DNA from: an uncultured Alphaproteobacteria bacterium
Lineage (GTDB): Bacteria; Pseudomonadota; Alphaproteobacteria; HIMB59; GCA-002718135
NCBI GenBank assembly: GCA_902594815.1
Contig: CACJNL010000001.1
Location: 132,188 to 196,187 of the forward strand
Direction: 5' to 3'
DNA length: 64,000 nucleotides
Below the pieces are notes generated by a model. It made no database searches and had not been told where the DNA came from. It worked only from the letters and a program-made list of their open reading frames with translations. A program made the position numbers and the translations under genes. Shown in pieces: positions 27,829 through 37,144 of the stretch. Position 1 is the first letter of the stretch; each line of letters begins with the position of its first letter.

Positions 27829-28364
27829 TCATCAATTTGATGTTTTTTTATTAATGGAAATTGAGTCATCGTAAAAATAAAAGTAATTGGTAAAATTCCA
27901 AAAACTTTAAAATTTACCCATATATCTGTTGTCTGTGTTCTCCAAACAATTTCATTTAGGATTGCAAGCGCAATAAAAAAACCTATCCAGCGGTAAGTTA
28001 GTATTCTCCAACCTTCTTCCTCAAGTCTTAGTGCTGCACCAAGTAAAATTTTAAGCAAAGGTTTTTTAACAAGCATACCGCCATAGAGAATTATTGCAAA
28101 AATTAAATTGATTATAGTGGGTTTCATTTTAATAAAAACTTCATTATCAAAATAAATTGTTAAGCCTCCAAAAATTAAAACAATTCCAGCTCCAACAGTT
28201 GGCATAATTGGTATTTTTTTTTCTAGAATGTAAGAAAACAAAACAGCAATTACAGTTGCAATCATAAGAGGCAATATTGATGCTTGTAAACCACTCTTAG
28301 TGTAGAATATAAAAAATACCGCCAATGGTCCTATATCTATTAAAAGTTTATAGATTGATTTCAT
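27825..28364 (-). CDS. yciB: Inner-membrane septation protein A family (YciB/IspZ)
   Basis: The 179-residue protein has five membrane helices, opens LIDIGPLAVFFIFY and contains LNEIVWRTQTTDIWVNFKVF, both characteristic of YciB. Relatives affect cell-envelope integrity and septation. It follows ftsY after 1 base, so the two are likely co-transcribed; this pairing is common in alphaproteobacteria. Confidence 0.94.
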   Translation of the reverse strand: MKSIYKLLIDIGPLAVFFIFYTKSGLQASILPLMIATVIAVLFSYILEKKIPIMPTVGAGIVLIFGGLTIYFDNEVFIKMKPTIINLIFAIILYGGMLVKKPLLKILLGAALRLEEEGWRILTYRWIGFFIALAILNEIVWRTQTTDIWVNFKVFGILPITFIFTMTQFPLIKKHQIDD

Positions 28365-28365
28365 G

Positions 28366-29280
28366 TTACACTTCCAAATTTAATATTGATCTTGAAAAGT
28401 TTCTAGCACTAAAGCCTATTAAGTCTTCAGGTTTTTCTCCAAGACCGATGTAACTTATAGGTATTTCATATTTATTTGCAATTGAAATTAAGGCCCCACC
28501 TTTAGCAGTACCATCTAATTTTGTAATTATTATACTTGATACATCTAATTCTTTACCAAATATGTCAACTTGTTTGATCATATTTGATCCATTGGTCCCA
28601 TCTAAAACTAGAATTGTTTCAATTTTAGTTTTGTGATTAATCTTTGAGACAACATTTTTTAACTTAACTAATTGATTTACTAAATTTGTATTGTTAGATA
28701 ATCTTCCTGCAGTATCAATGATTAAATAATCATAATCTTCTTTATTAAATTTTTCAGTAGCTTGAAAAGCAACACTTGAAGGATCTTGATTGATATTCCC
28801 TAAAAAAAAATCACTTTTGCTTTTATCTGCCCAACTTTTTAATTGCTCAATCGCGGCTGCTCTAAATGTATCACAGGCTGCAATTAAAACTTTTTTTTCA
28901 TCTCTCATTTGACTTGCAATCTTTCCTATGGTTGTTGTTTTTCCACTTCCATTAACGCCTATAAAAATTAAGATTTTTGGAGCTTGATCATTTTCTAAAA
29001 ATATTTCTCTCTCTTTAGGTTGAAGTATAATTTCAATTTCTTTTGCTAATGTTTCAAGAACTGCGGTTGTAATATCCTGTTCTGATGCTTTAACTTTACT
29101 GACTGAATTTATTAATTTTTCCACAACATCTAAACTTATATCAGCTGAGATTAAGACAGACTCCAATTCTTCTAAAGTTTGGCTATCAACTTTTTTACTT
29201 TGAAAAGAGTTAAGTATATTAGAAGATAAAAAATTTGATGTTTTTTGAAGGTTGTTTTTAAATTTAGAAAATAGACTCAT
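28366..29280 (-). CDS. ftsY: Signal recognition particle receptor FtsY
   Basis: FtsY docks the SRP-ribosome complex at the membrane. The 304-residue protein consists of the NG domain only: GVNGSGKTTTIGKIA (G1), DTFRAAAIEQLK, DTAGR, TKLDGTAKGG and the closing IGLGEKPEDL. The acidic A domain found in E. coli is missing, as in many small-genome alphaproteobacteria. Its partner ffh lies about 2.3 kb away on the other strand. It overlaps mtaB by 4 bases. Confidence 0.96.
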   Translation of the reverse strand: MSLFSKFKNNLQKTSNFLSSNILNSFQSKKVDSQTLEELESVLISADISLDVVEKLINSVSKVKASEQDITTAVLETLAKEIEIILQPKEREIFLENDQAPKILIFIGVNGSGKTTTIGKIASQMRDEKKVLIAACDTFRAAAIEQLKSWADKSKSDFFLGNINQDPSSVAFQATEKFNKEDYDYLIIDTAGRLSNNTNLVNQLVKLKNVVSKINHKTKIETILVLDGTNGSNMIKQVDIFGKELDVSSIIITKLDGTAKGGALISIANKYEIPISYIGLGEKPEDLIGFSARNFSRSILNLEV

Positions 29281-30536
29281 AATCTTCTGGCCAGTAACAT
29301 ATTATTTTTCACTCCAATATAAACACAAGGCACAAGATTTCCTTCTTTCAATTTTTCATTAAGAATAACGTTAAAAAAATTTTGACCCTTTCCTATAGAT
29401 TTTTCATTTTGGTTTTTTTCTATCAATACTAAATCTTTTTCTCCAACTCTATCTTGCATAAGTTTTTTAAATTTTTCAACTCCCTTACTTCGCAAAATAT
29501 TTGCTCTCTTTTTTACTATAGATTTGTCAACTTGAGGCATCCGGGCTGCAGGAGTATTATCACGAGGCGAATAAGGAAAGACATGAATGTGTGTCAGATT
29601 ACATTTATCAACTAAATCTATAGTATCTTTAAACATCTCATCGGTCTCTGTAGGAAAGCCTGCAATAAGATCAGCTCCAAAAGTAGCGTCTTTTCTTTTT
29701 GATAATATTTTTTTACAAAAGTCGATTGCCATTTCTCTTGTGTGACGTCTTTTCATCCGTTTTAAAATTAAATTATTTCCTGCTTGCAAACTAATATGAA
29801 AATGAGGCATTAATTTTTTTTCGTATAATAAATCCCAAAATTCCTCGTCAATTTCAGCACAATCTATTGATGATAGTCTTAATTGTTCTAGATTTGGAAC
29901 AAGTTTTAATATTCGTTTAATTAAATTTGAAAAAGTTGGCTTACCTGGCAAATCTTTGCCATAGTCGGTTATATCAACACCTGTAAGGACAACTTCCTTA
30001 TAACCGTTCTTAACTAATTTTTTTATCCTCTCAACTATTTCGCCAGCAGGTACACTCCTGTTATTTCCTCTTCCGTATGGAATTATGCAAAAAGTACAAC
30101 GGTGATCACAGCCTTGCTGAATTTCAATATATGCTCTTGATTTTCCATCAAACTTTTCAATAGTAGTGGGAACTATTTTTTTTTCTAACAAAATGTCATT
30201 AACTTGGATTGGTTTTTGAAAATTAAGACTTTTCCATACATTGGAGGTTAGCTTTTCTTTATTGCCTAAAACTACATCAACTTCACTAATAGCATCATAT
30301 TTTTTTGGATTAATTTGAGCTGCACATCCTGTAACAATAATTTTATTTTTAGGATTATTTCTTTTTGCTTTTCTAATTTCATATGCAACTTTTTTTTCTG
30401 CATCAGCAGTAACAGCGCACGAATTAATAACTGTAATGTTATTTAGATTACTATTTTTCAAATGATTTTTGATAATCTCACCTTCATAAATATTAAGTCT
30501 ACAGCCCATATTTATTAGTGAGTTTTTCTTTTCCAT
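29277..30536 (-). CDS. mtaB: tRNA t6A37 methylthiotransferase MtaB
   Basis: MtaB converts t6A to ms2t6A at position 37 of ANN-decoding tRNAs. The 419-residue radical-SAM protein has the N-terminal cluster cysteines (MGCRLN, NSCAVT, VTGCAA), the radical-SAM motif CDHRCTFC, ADLIAGFPTET and a C-terminal TRAM-like part. Sequence order fits MtaB better than MiaB or RimO (short NSCAVTADAEKK, RSVPAGEIV), but the exact branch is from pattern only. Confidence 0.9.
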   Translation of the reverse strand: MEKKNSLINMGCRLNIYEGEIIKNHLKNSNLNNITVINSCAVTADAEKKVAYEIRKAKRNNPKNKIIVTGCAAQINPKKYDAISEVDVVLGNKEKLTSNVWKSLNFQKPIQVNDILLEKKIVPTTIEKFDGKSRAYIEIQQGCDHRCTFCIIPYGRGNNRSVPAGEIVERIKKLVKNGYKEVVLTGVDITDYGKDLPGKPTFSNLIKRILKLVPNLEQLRLSSIDCAEIDEEFWDLLYEKKLMPHFHISLQAGNNLILKRMKRRHTREMAIDFCKKILSKRKDATFGADLIAGFPTETDEMFKDTIDLVDKCNLTHIHVFPYSPRDNTPAARMPQVDKSIVKKRANILRSKGVEKFKKLMQDRVGEKDLVLIEKNQNEKSIGKGQNFFNVILNEKLKEGNLVPCVYIGVKNNMLLARRL

Positions 30537-30538
30537 AA

Positions 30539-31357
30539 TTAAATATGAATATAACCGTTATAACTAATTTCAGCTGGTCCAGTCATAATGGCTTCATTAT
30601 TAACTATACTTATGTGTAACGATCCTTTTTCAAGTTGAACTTCAGAATTTTTTTCAATTAGTTTTTTTTTCCATCCAGCATAAACAGCGGCACAAGCACC
30701 ACTACCACACGCAAGTGTTATCCCCGCCCCTCTTTCCCAAACCTTCATTTTAATTGTATTTGAATTTACTACCTCAATGAATTCAACATTGGTTTTATTA
30801 GGAAAAAAATGATGTCGTTCTATTTTAGGACCTATTTCATTTAAATTAATATTTTCTATCGATTTGCCAAAAAAAACTACATGAGGATTTCCAATATTTA
30901 CTGCGACCCCTGAATCAAATCCATACACATGGATTGGAACATTTAACGTATCCATTTCTTTAGTAAGTGGTATTCTATCCCACTGAGTTGTAACTATGCC
31001 CATATTAACACTGATTTGCTCTCCGACCTTCTTGGCAATTAGAGTGCCCGCATCCGATTGTATCTTTATTGTTTCTTTTTCATTATTTTCATTAAAAAGA
31101 ATTTTTGCAACACACCTTGTTCCATTCCCACATGCTTCTGCTTTATCTCCTGCTGGATTAAAAATATCAATACTAATATCTGCATCCTTTTTTTTTGGAT
31201 CGTTAATGGTTATTAACTGATCACATCCAGCACCAGTTCTGCGGTCGCTTAATTTTTGAATTAAATTATCATTTATTTCAATCTCATTTGATCTTTTATC
31301 TATGATAACAAAATCGTTTCCTAATCCATGCATTTTTGTAAATTCTATTTTTTGCAT
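30539..31357 (-). CDS. dapF: Diaminopimelate epimerase
   Basis: DapF makes meso-diaminopimelate for lysine and peptidoglycan. The 272-residue protein starts FTKMHGLGNDFVIID and has both catalytic cysteines, in AEACGNGTRC and ITLACGSGACA. It is the first gene of dapF-mtaB-ftsY-yciB and diverges from ffh across 195 bases. Confidence 0.97.
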   Translation of the reverse strand: MQKIEFTKMHGLGNDFVIIDKRSNEIEINDNLIQKLSDRRTGAGCDQLITINDPKKKDADISIDIFNPAGDKAEACGNGTRCVAKILFNENNEKETIKIQSDAGTLIAKKVGEQISVNMGIVTTQWDRIPLTKEMDTLNVPIHVYGFDSGVAVNIGNPHVVFFGKSIENINLNEIGPKIERHHFFPNKTNVEFIEVVNSNTIKMKVWERGAGITLACGSGACAAVYAGWKKKLIEKNSEVQLEKGSLHISIVNNEAIMTGPAEISYNGYIHI

Positions 31358-31552
31358 AAAGTCTCTATACCTTAATTTACCCAGAAATCCTGGAAATTTT
31401 TTAAATTTTAAGAAAACTTGACTTTATATGTCTCTATAAATAGAGGGGTTCTTACAAATCCTAAATTGTAAAGTAAAAAGCTTGTTACAATTGTGATAGG
31501 TACACCAGCCCACGAGTTTCGTGCCCTGGTGTTAAATTGCTATTGGAGAAAT
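31358..31552. promoter_or_regulatory. Divergent dapF/ffh intergenic region with structured ffh leader
   Basis: The region must hold promoters for both directions. It contains a small inverted repeat at 31432-31445 (CTCTA, TAAA, TAGAG), a TTGACT near 31418 that could be a -35 box for ffh, and the strong hairpin listed separately at 31502-31532. A good ribosome site (GGAGAA) precedes the ffh ATG. Confidence 0.45.
31502..31532 (+). ncRNA. Hairpin in the ffh 5' leader (candidate cis-regulatory RNA)
   Basis: ACACCAG (31502-31508) pairs with CTGGTGT (31526-31532); inside, a symmetrical CC/CC mismatch is followed by CACGA paired with TCGTG and a 3-base GTT loop. Twelve Watson-Crick pairs, mostly G-C and stacked in 31 bases, stand out sharply in this AT-rich DNA. 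It lies 20 bases upstream of the ffh ATG. It lacks the GGAA loop and bulges of SRP RNA, is not followed by a T run, and so is better read as a leader element than a terminator or 4.5S RNA. Confidence 0.6.
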
Positions 31553-32917
31553 ATGTTTGAAACACTAAATGATAAATTTGAAAAAATTGTCCGCAGTATT
31601 CGTGGTAAGGCAGTTATTTCAGAGTCAGATTTAGACTCAACTCTCCGAGAAATTCGTATCGCTCTTTTAGAAGCAGATGTTGCCCTAGTGGTTGTTAAGG
31701 ATTTTATTAATACCGTGAAGGAAAACATTTTAGGAAAAGAAGTATTAAAGTCTATAAAACCTGATCAGATGATTATCAAGCTTGTTCAAGATGAGTTAGT
31801 AAATATTCTTGGTGCTGAAAATCAACCAATAAAGATCTCGACTTCTCAAATGACAAAAATTTTATTTTGTGGACTTCAAGGTTCTGGAAAAACAACATCT
31901 GTTGCCAAACTTGCAAATCATTTAGTAAAATCTTCCAAAAAAAAAGTCTTACTATCTTCTGCTGATATATATAGACCAGCCGCACAAGAACAATTAAAAA
32001 TTTTAGCTGAACAAGTTCAGGTTAATTTTTTTAATCATAATTTTAATTCTACAAATCAGATAGTTTCTGAAACACTAGAACATGCGAAAAAAAATTTAAT
32101 TGATGTTGTGATACTTGATACTGCTGGAAGACAGGTAGTTGATGAAACACTAATGAACGAATTAATAGAAATTGAAAAATTTTTTAAACCACAGGAAACA
32201 TTGCTCGTAGCCGATGCATTGACAGGACAAGATGCAGCAAATGTAGCAAAAAGCTTCAGCGAAGCTGTAAATATTACTGGGTCGATATTAACACGTATTG
32301 ATGGAGATAGCAGAGGTGGTGCTGCTCTATCTATAAAATCAATAACCAACTCCCCAATAAAATTCATCGGTGTTGGAGAAAAAATTGATAATTTTGAATC
32401 TTTCCATCCAGAGAGAATAGCACAGAGAATTTTAGGTATGGGAGACATAGTTAGTCTTGTTGAGAAGGCTGCTGAAAATATAGATCAAGACGAAATGGAA
32501 ACTTTAGCTAAAAAAATGTCTAAAGGAAATTTTGATTTAGATGATTTTGCTAAACAATTAAAACAGATGGGGAAAATGGGTGGTGTGTCGGGCATTCTTT
32601 CGATGTTGCCAGGTGTCTCTAAGGCCCAAAAATTAATGGCGGAAAATAAAATTTCTGACAAACTAATCAACCATCAAATCGCTATCATTAATTCTATGAC
32701 TAAAAAAGAAAGAGCCGATCCTAATCTGATTAAAGCTTCTAGAAAAATTAGAATTTCAAAAGGTTCTGGAACAAGAGTTCAGGATGTTAACAAACTTTTA
32801 AAACAGTTTCTTCAATCACAAAAAATGATGAAGAGAATGAAATCAATGGGTAAAGGTGGAATACCTAGTGATTTGATGCAAAAATTGCAAGGTAATCTTC
32901 CACCAAAAATAAACTAA
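31553..32917 (+). CDS. ffh: Signal recognition particle protein Ffh
   Basis: Ffh binds 4.5S RNA and signal sequences. The protein (454 residues from the ATG at 31553) has the N domain, the G motifs [30 protein letters not shown] and the C-terminal M domain with methionines ([31 protein letters not shown]). An upstream in-frame ATT/ATG extension would read through the leader hairpin and start with unlike residues, so I reject it. rpsP follows 17 bases later. Confidence 0.97.
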   Translation: MFETLNDKFEKIVRSIRGKAVISESDLDSTLREIRIALLEADVALVVVKDFINTVKENILGKEVLKSIKPDQMIIKLVQDELVNILGAENQPIKISTSQMTKILFCGLQGSGKTTSVAKLANHLVKSSKKKVLLSSADIYRPAAQEQLKILAEQVQVNFFNHNFNSTNQIVSETLEHAKKNLIDVVILDTAGRQVVDETLMNELIEIEKFFKPQETLLVADALTGQDAANVAKSFSEAVNITGSILTRIDGDSRGGAALSIKSITNSPIKFIGVGEKIDNFESFHPERIAQRILGMGDIVSLVEKAAENIDQDEMETLAKKMSKGNFDLDDFAKQLKQMGKMGGVSGILSMLPGVSKAQKLMAENKISDKLINHQIAIINSMTKKERADPNLIKASRKIRISKGSGTRVQDVNKLLKQFLQSQKMMKRMKSMGKGGIPSDLMQKLQGNLPPKIN

Positions 32918-32934
32918 TTAAGAAAGGAAATATT

Positions 32935-33360
32935 ATGCCAGTAAGAATAAGACTATCCCGTGGAGGGGCTAAAAAAAGACCATTTTACAGAATTGTCGTG
33001 GCTGACTCAAGACGTGCTAGAGATGGAAAGTTTATTGATCAAGTAGGTACATATAACCCTATGTTGCCAAAAGATAGTCCAGAAAGAGTTAAGATAGACG
33101 TTGAGAAAGCAAAAGAATGGATGGCGAAAGGAGCACAACCATCTGATAGAGTAACATTATTTTTAAGTAATTTAGGCGCAGTTGAGAAACCTGTTATTAC
33201 AGAAAAGACAAAAAAACATTTACCAAAGAAAAAAGCTCAAGAAAGATTAGCGGCAGCTAAAGAAAAAGAAGAGGTAGCTAAGGCAGAAGCAGAAGCACCA
33301 GCAGAAGCACCAGCAGAAGCAGAAGCACCAGCAGAAGCAGATGAAAAGAAAACTGGGTAA
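32935..33360 (+). CDS. rpsP: 30S ribosomal protein S16 with Ala/Glu/Pro tail
   Basis: The first 85 or so residues are standard S16 ([28 protein letters not shown]). The rest, to residue 141, is an extension: a basic [21 protein letters not shown] part, then [19 protein letters not shown]. Alphaproteobacterial S16 proteins often carry extensions, but this tail closely matches the one on L19 in the same operon. An AAGGAAA ribosome site precedes the ATG. Confidence 0.97.
   Translation: MPVRIRLSRGGAKKRPFYRIVVADSRRARDGKFIDQVGTYNPMLPKDSPERVKIDVEKAKEWMAKGAQPSDRVTLFLSNLGAVEKPVITEKTKKHLPKKKAQERLAAAKEKEEVAKAEAEAPAEAPAEAEAPAEADEKKTG
33283..33340 (+). repeat. GCAGAAGCACCA-type codon repeat in rpsP
   Basis: Codons GCA, GAA and CCA alternate in short tandem units and encode the Ala/Glu/Pro tail of S16. 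The same units recur at 35039-35102 in rplS. Confidence 0.9.
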
Positions 33361-33363
33361 AGC

Positions 33364-33876
33364 TTGAGCAAATCAAATTTTGTTCACGTGGGCACATTTG
33401 GTGCAGCAATTGGATTAAAGGGTGAAATTAAAATAAATCTTTTAACATCCAACTTTGAAGTTTTTAAATCATTGGAGCGTTACTATAATTTTGATCAATC
33501 TGCTGAATGGAAGTTTGATTTTATTAAAATGCGAAATGGTAAATGTGTTGCCTTTCCATCACATTGCAAAAATCGTGATGATGCAGAAAATTTAAAAAAT
33601 CAAAAAATATTTGCATCTAAAGATAAATTTCCTAAAACTAAGTCTAACGAATATTTTGTAGATGATTTGATAGGTTGTAAAGTTGTCCATAAAAATCAAA
33701 CCTTTATAGGTAATGTAATAAGTGTTGATAATTTTGGGGCTGGAGATTTACTTGAAATAAATTTCAAAGAAAATAAGATTTATATACCCCTAAATGATGA
33801 CAATGTTATTTCTGTTGATATTGAAAATAAAAATATTTTAGTAAATCCTATTAAAGGAATTATTGATAATGCTTGA
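33364..33876 (+). CDS. rimM: 16S rRNA processing protein RimM
   Basis: RimM helps mature the 30S head and binds S19. The 170-residue protein (TTG start, 3 bases after rpsP) has the opening VHVGTFGAAIGLKGEIKINLL and a C-terminal PRC-barrel half (YFVDDLIGCKV, YIPLNDDNVISVDIENKNIL). It overlaps trmD by 8 bases. Confidence 0.95.
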   Translation: MSKSNFVHVGTFGAAIGLKGEIKINLLTSNFEVFKSLERYYNFDQSAEWKFDFIKMRNGKCVAFPSHCKNRDDAENLKNQKIFASKDKFPKTKSNEYFVDDLIGCKVVHKNQTFIGNVISVDNFGAGDLLEINFKENKIYIPLNDDNVISVDIENKNILVNPIKGIIDNA

Positions 33877-34585
33877 TGTAAAAATATTAACTGCGTACCC
33901 TGAGATGTTTCCTGGAAGTTTAGAACATTCATTAATAGGAAAAGCTCTTAAAGAAAATATTTTTAAAATATCAACTATTGATCTTCATCAATTTGGCATT
34001 GATGAACGAATGAGCATAGACGATGAGCCTTTTGGAGGAGGCCCAGGAATGGTTTTAAGACCTGATGTAGTCGAAAAAGCTCTAAATTCTATTCCTAAAA
34101 CGCATAATATCAAATCAACAAAAATATATCTTACCCCTTCAGGGGCACCATTAAATCAAGAAAAATTAGGAAATTTAGCAAAAATGGAGAAAATAACTAT
34201 TCTCTGTGGCCGTTTTGAAGGTGTAGATCAAAGAGCTATAGATGTCTTAGGTTTTGAAGAGATTAGTATCGGGGATTATGTTCTTGCTGGTGGAGAGATT
34301 GCGGCACAAGTGTTACTTGAAGGTTGTATTCGTCTCATTCCTGGAGTATTAGGGCATCCGAAAAGTTTATTAGAAGAGAGTTTTTCTAATAATCTTCTAG
34401 AGTATCCTCATTATACCAGACCAAAATCCTGGGAGGACTCTCTGGGAAAAAAACATGATGTACCAGAAGTATTAACATCGGGGCATCATGGAAATATTAA
34501 AACATGGAGACATAACAAGTCAGTTGAAAAAACAAAAAATATTCGACCAGATTTGTTTAATAAAAAAGAAAAAAAACAGGATTAA
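33869..34585 (+). CDS. trmD: tRNA (guanine-N1)-methyltransferase TrmD
   Basis: TrmD methylates G37 of tRNAs to prevent +1 frameshifting. The 238-residue SPOUT enzyme has DEPFGGGPGMVLRPDVV, LCGRFEGVDQRAID (the knot) and SIGDYVLAGGE. I place the start at the ATG 33869 (MLDVKILTAYPEMF), inside the end of rimM, in preference to a TTG two codons earlier. Confidence 0.97.
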   Translation: MLDVKILTAYPEMFPGSLEHSLIGKALKENIFKISTIDLHQFGIDERMSIDDEPFGGGPGMVLRPDVVEKALNSIPKTHNIKSTKIYLTPSGAPLNQEKLGNLAKMEKITILCGRFEGVDQRAIDVLGFEEISIGDYVLAGGEIAAQVLLEGCIRLIPGVLGHPKSLLEESFSNNLLEYPHYTRPKSWEDSLGKKHDVPEVLTSGHHGNIKTWRHNKSVEKTKNIRPDLFNKKEKKQD

Positions 34586-34588
34586 AAT

Positions 34589-35158
34589 ATGAGTAACTTA
34601 TTGGAAGCGTTTGAAAAAAAGCAAATTGAAAAATTAACTGGAAAAAAACGTATCCCTACTTTTCGTCCTGGAGATACTCTAAAAGTCACAATAAGAATTA
34701 CAGAGGGCGATAAATCAAGACTACAAGCTTTTGAGGGAATGTGTATTGCCAGAAAAAACAATTCTGTAAATTCTAACTTTACTGTTAGAAAGTTATCTCA
34801 TGGTGAGGGCGTGGAAAGAGTATTTCCTCTATTTAGTCCAATTATAGAAAAAGTTGAAGTTGTTCGTAAGGGTGATGTAAGAAGAGCTAAACTATATTAT
34901 CTAAGAGATAGAACAGGTAAGAGCGCACGTATAGCAGACCGAGACAGGGGAGATGAGGCGGATCAATACGCAATTATTGAGGAGGCTATTCCTGAGGAAA
35001 CTAAAACAAATGAAGATCAACAAGCTGATGTACCGGTAGAAGCAGAAGCACCAGCAGAAGCAGAAGCAGAAGCACCAGCAGAGGCAGAAGCACCAGCAGA
35101 AGTAAATGAGGTTGTTGAAGAGGACAAAAAAAATACGGATGAGTCATCCAAGTCCTAA
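34589..35158 (+). CDS. rplS: 50S ribosomal protein L19 with Ala/Glu/Pro tail
   Basis: Residues 1 to about 115 are standard L19 ([52 protein letters not shown]). The normal L19 end is extended by about 65 acidic residues containing [17 protein letters not shown], matching the S16 tail, and ends [11 protein letters not shown]. The last 20 bases overlap leuC. Confidence 0.96.
   Translation: MSNLLEAFEKKQIEKLTGKKRIPTFRPGDTLKVTIRITEGDKSRLQAFEGMCIARKNNSVNSNFTVRKLSHGEGVERVFPLFSPIIEKVEVVRKGDVRRAKLYYLRDRTGKSARIADRDRGDEADQYAIIEEAIPEETKTNEDQQADVPVEAEAPAEAEAEAPAEAEAPAEVNEVVEEDKKNTDESSKS
35039..35102 (+). repeat. GCAGAAGCACCA-type codon repeat in rplS
   Basis: The same GCA-GAA-GCA-CCA units as in rpsP, about 1.7 kb away, encode the acidic tail of L19. 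One GAG codon interrupts the pattern. Confidence 0.9.
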
Positions 35159-36542
35159 AACTCTATTCGATAAAATCTGGTCACACCATCTTGTTAATAG
35201 CCAAGATGATGGCACATGTCTGATTTATATTGATCGTCATTTAGTTCATGAAGTTACAAGTCCCCAAGCTTTCGAAGGATTAAGAAATAATAATAGAAAA
35301 GTTCATCGTCCAGAAAGTACCTTTGCGGTAGCTGATCATAACGTTCCAACCTCTGATCGTTCCAAAGGAATTGACAATGAGGAAAGCAGAATTCAAGTAG
35401 AAACACTTGAGAACAACTGTAAAGAGTTTGGAGTAACACTTTTTCCCTTATTAGATAAGAGACAAGGAATAGTTCATATTGTTGGGCCAGAGCAAGGAAT
35501 AACTCAGCCTGGTATGACAATAGTGTGTGGAGATAGTCACACAGCAACTCATGGAGCTTTCGGTGCACTTGCTTTTGGAATAGGAACTAGTGAAGTTGAG
35601 CATGTTTTAGCTAGTCAGACTCTTATTCAACAACCTGCAAAAAACATGAAGATATCAGTCAATGGCAATTTAAAATCGGGTGTTACAGCAAAAGATATTA
35701 TTCTTCATACAATAGGTGTTATTGGTACAGCAGGAGGAACAGGCTACGTAATTGAATATACTGGTGAAGCAATCCAGTCATTAAGCATGGAAGGCAGAAT
35801 GACTATTTGTAATATGAGCATTGAAGCTGGAGCTAGAGCAGGATTAATTGCTCCAGATGAAAAAACTTTTAATTATATTAAAGGCAGACCATATGCTCCA
35901 AAAGGTGAGGATTGGGATAAAGCATTAGCTTTCTGGAAATCTTTGCCCTCAGATGAAAATGCAAGTTACGATAAAGAAATAAACATAAATGCTGAAGATA
36001 TTACCCCTCAAATAACATGGGGAACTAGCCCTCAAGACGTAGCTCCTATTAATGGCAAAGTCCCAAATCCTGAGATTATAAAAGACTCTAATAGAAGAAA
36101 AGCAGTTGAGCGCTCACTTGAATATATGGGTTTAGAGCCTAACCAAGAGATTGAAAAAATAAAAATTGATAAAGTATTTATTGGCTCTTGTACAAATGGA
36201 AGAATTGAAGATCTACGAGAGGTTGCAAGAGTAGTTGAAGGGAAAAAAGTATCTGTTGAGGCTATGATAGTTCCTGGCTCAGGTCTGGTAAAAGAACAAG
36301 CAGAGGTTGAAGGATTAGATAAAATTTTTATTGAAGCCGGTTTTGATTGGAGAGAGCCTGGTTGCTCAATGTGTTTAGCTATGAACCCTGATCAATTGAA
36401 ACCCAAGGAAAGATGTGCATCAACTTCAAATAGAAATTTTGAGGGAAGACAGGGCAGGGAAGGAAGAACGCATTTAGTGAGTCCAGTAGTTGCAGCAGCA
36501 TCAGCCATCAAGGGATCTTTTGCACAAGAAAGTGATTTGTAA
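35139..36542 (+). CDS. leuC: 3-isopropylmalate dehydratase large subunit
   Basis: LeuC/LeuD isomerises 2- to 3-isopropylmalate in leucine synthesis. The 467-residue protein starts at the ATG 35139 ([14 protein letters not shown]), has [20 protein letters not shown] and the 4Fe-4S cysteines in [11 protein letters not shown] and GCSMCLAMN. An in-frame start at 35106 is possible but adds 11 residues unlike the family. The start lies inside rplS, in another frame; a GAAGAGGA stretch near 35117 may be its ribosome site. Confidence 0.97.
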   Translation: MSHPSPKTLFDKIWSHHLVNSQDDGTCLIYIDRHLVHEVTSPQAFEGLRNNNRKVHRPESTFAVADHNVPTSDRSKGIDNEESRIQVETLENNCKEFGVTLFPLLDKRQGIVHIVGPEQGITQPGMTIVCGDSHTATHGAFGALAFGIGTSEVEHVLASQTLIQQPAKNMKISVNGNLKSGVTAKDIILHTIGVIGTAGGTGYVIEYTGEAIQSLSMEGRMTICNMSIEAGARAGLIAPDEKTFNYIKGRPYAPKGEDWDKALAFWKSLPSDENASYDKEININAEDITPQITWGTSPQDVAPINGKVPNPEIIKDSNRRKAVERSLEYMGLEPNQEIEKIKIDKVFIGSCTNGRIEDLREVARVVEGKKVSVEAMIVPGSGLVKEQAEVEGLDKIFIEAGFDWREPGCSMCLAMNPDQLKPKERCASTSNRNFEGRQGREGRTHLVSPVVAAASAIKGSFAQESDL

Positions 36543-37144
36543 TGGAAAAATTTGAACTTTTAAAAGGCATTGCTGCTCCTTTAGAAATGATCAATGTTGA
36601 TACTGATATGATTATTCCCAAACAGTTTTTAAAAACAATTAAACGCTCCGGTCTTGGAAAAAATCTTTTTCATGAACTTCGATATGATATTCAAGGTAAT
36701 ATAAAAAATGATTTTGTATTAAATTGGGATCCATACAAACAAGCCTCTATTTTAGTCGCTGGAGATAATTTTGGTTGTGGATCAAGCAGAGAGCATGCCC
36801 CCTGGTCACTCCTAGACTTTGGATTTAAATGCATTATAGCTCCAAGTTTTGCTGATATATTTTATAATAATTGTTTTAAAAATGGCATTCTTCCAATTCG
36901 TCTTGATCAAAAAACAGTCGATGTTTTGATGGATCAAGCAAATCAAAAAAAACAATTAACTATAAATCTTAAAGATCAATTAATTATTCTAGAAGATGGT
37001 AATACAATTGAGTTTCAAATTGATCCGTTTAGGAAAAAATGTTTACTTGAAGGTTTAGATGATATTGGTTTAACTCTTCAAAAGAAAGAAAAAATTGATC
37101 AATATGAAGCTTCTTTAAAAAACTCACATCCCTGGATTATTTAA
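36542..37144 (+). CDS. leuD: 3-isopropylmalate dehydratase small subunit
   Basis: The 200-residue swivel subunit contains [15 protein letters not shown] and [12 protein letters not shown], both conserved. It starts on the last base of leuC (TAATG) and joins LeuC to form the active enzyme. Confidence 0.97.
   Translation: MEKFELLKGIAAPLEMINVDTDMIIPKQFLKTIKRSGLGKNLFHELRYDIQGNIKNDFVLNWDPYKQASILVAGDNFGCGSSREHAPWSLLDFGFKCIIAPSFADIFYNNCFKNGILPIRLDQKTVDVLMDQANQKKQLTINLKDQLIILEDGNTIEFQIDPFRKKCLLEGLDDIGLTLQKKEKIDQYEASLKNSHPWII

Noticed and set aside
31493-31552. Longer ffh start including the leader
   Set aside because: The added residues come from the hairpin sequence and are unlike any Ffh N-terminus; a good ribosome site precedes the ATG at 31553.
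33283-33340. rpsP repeat as a mobile or REP-like element
   Set aside because: It is in-frame codon repetition within S16, matched only by the tail of L19.
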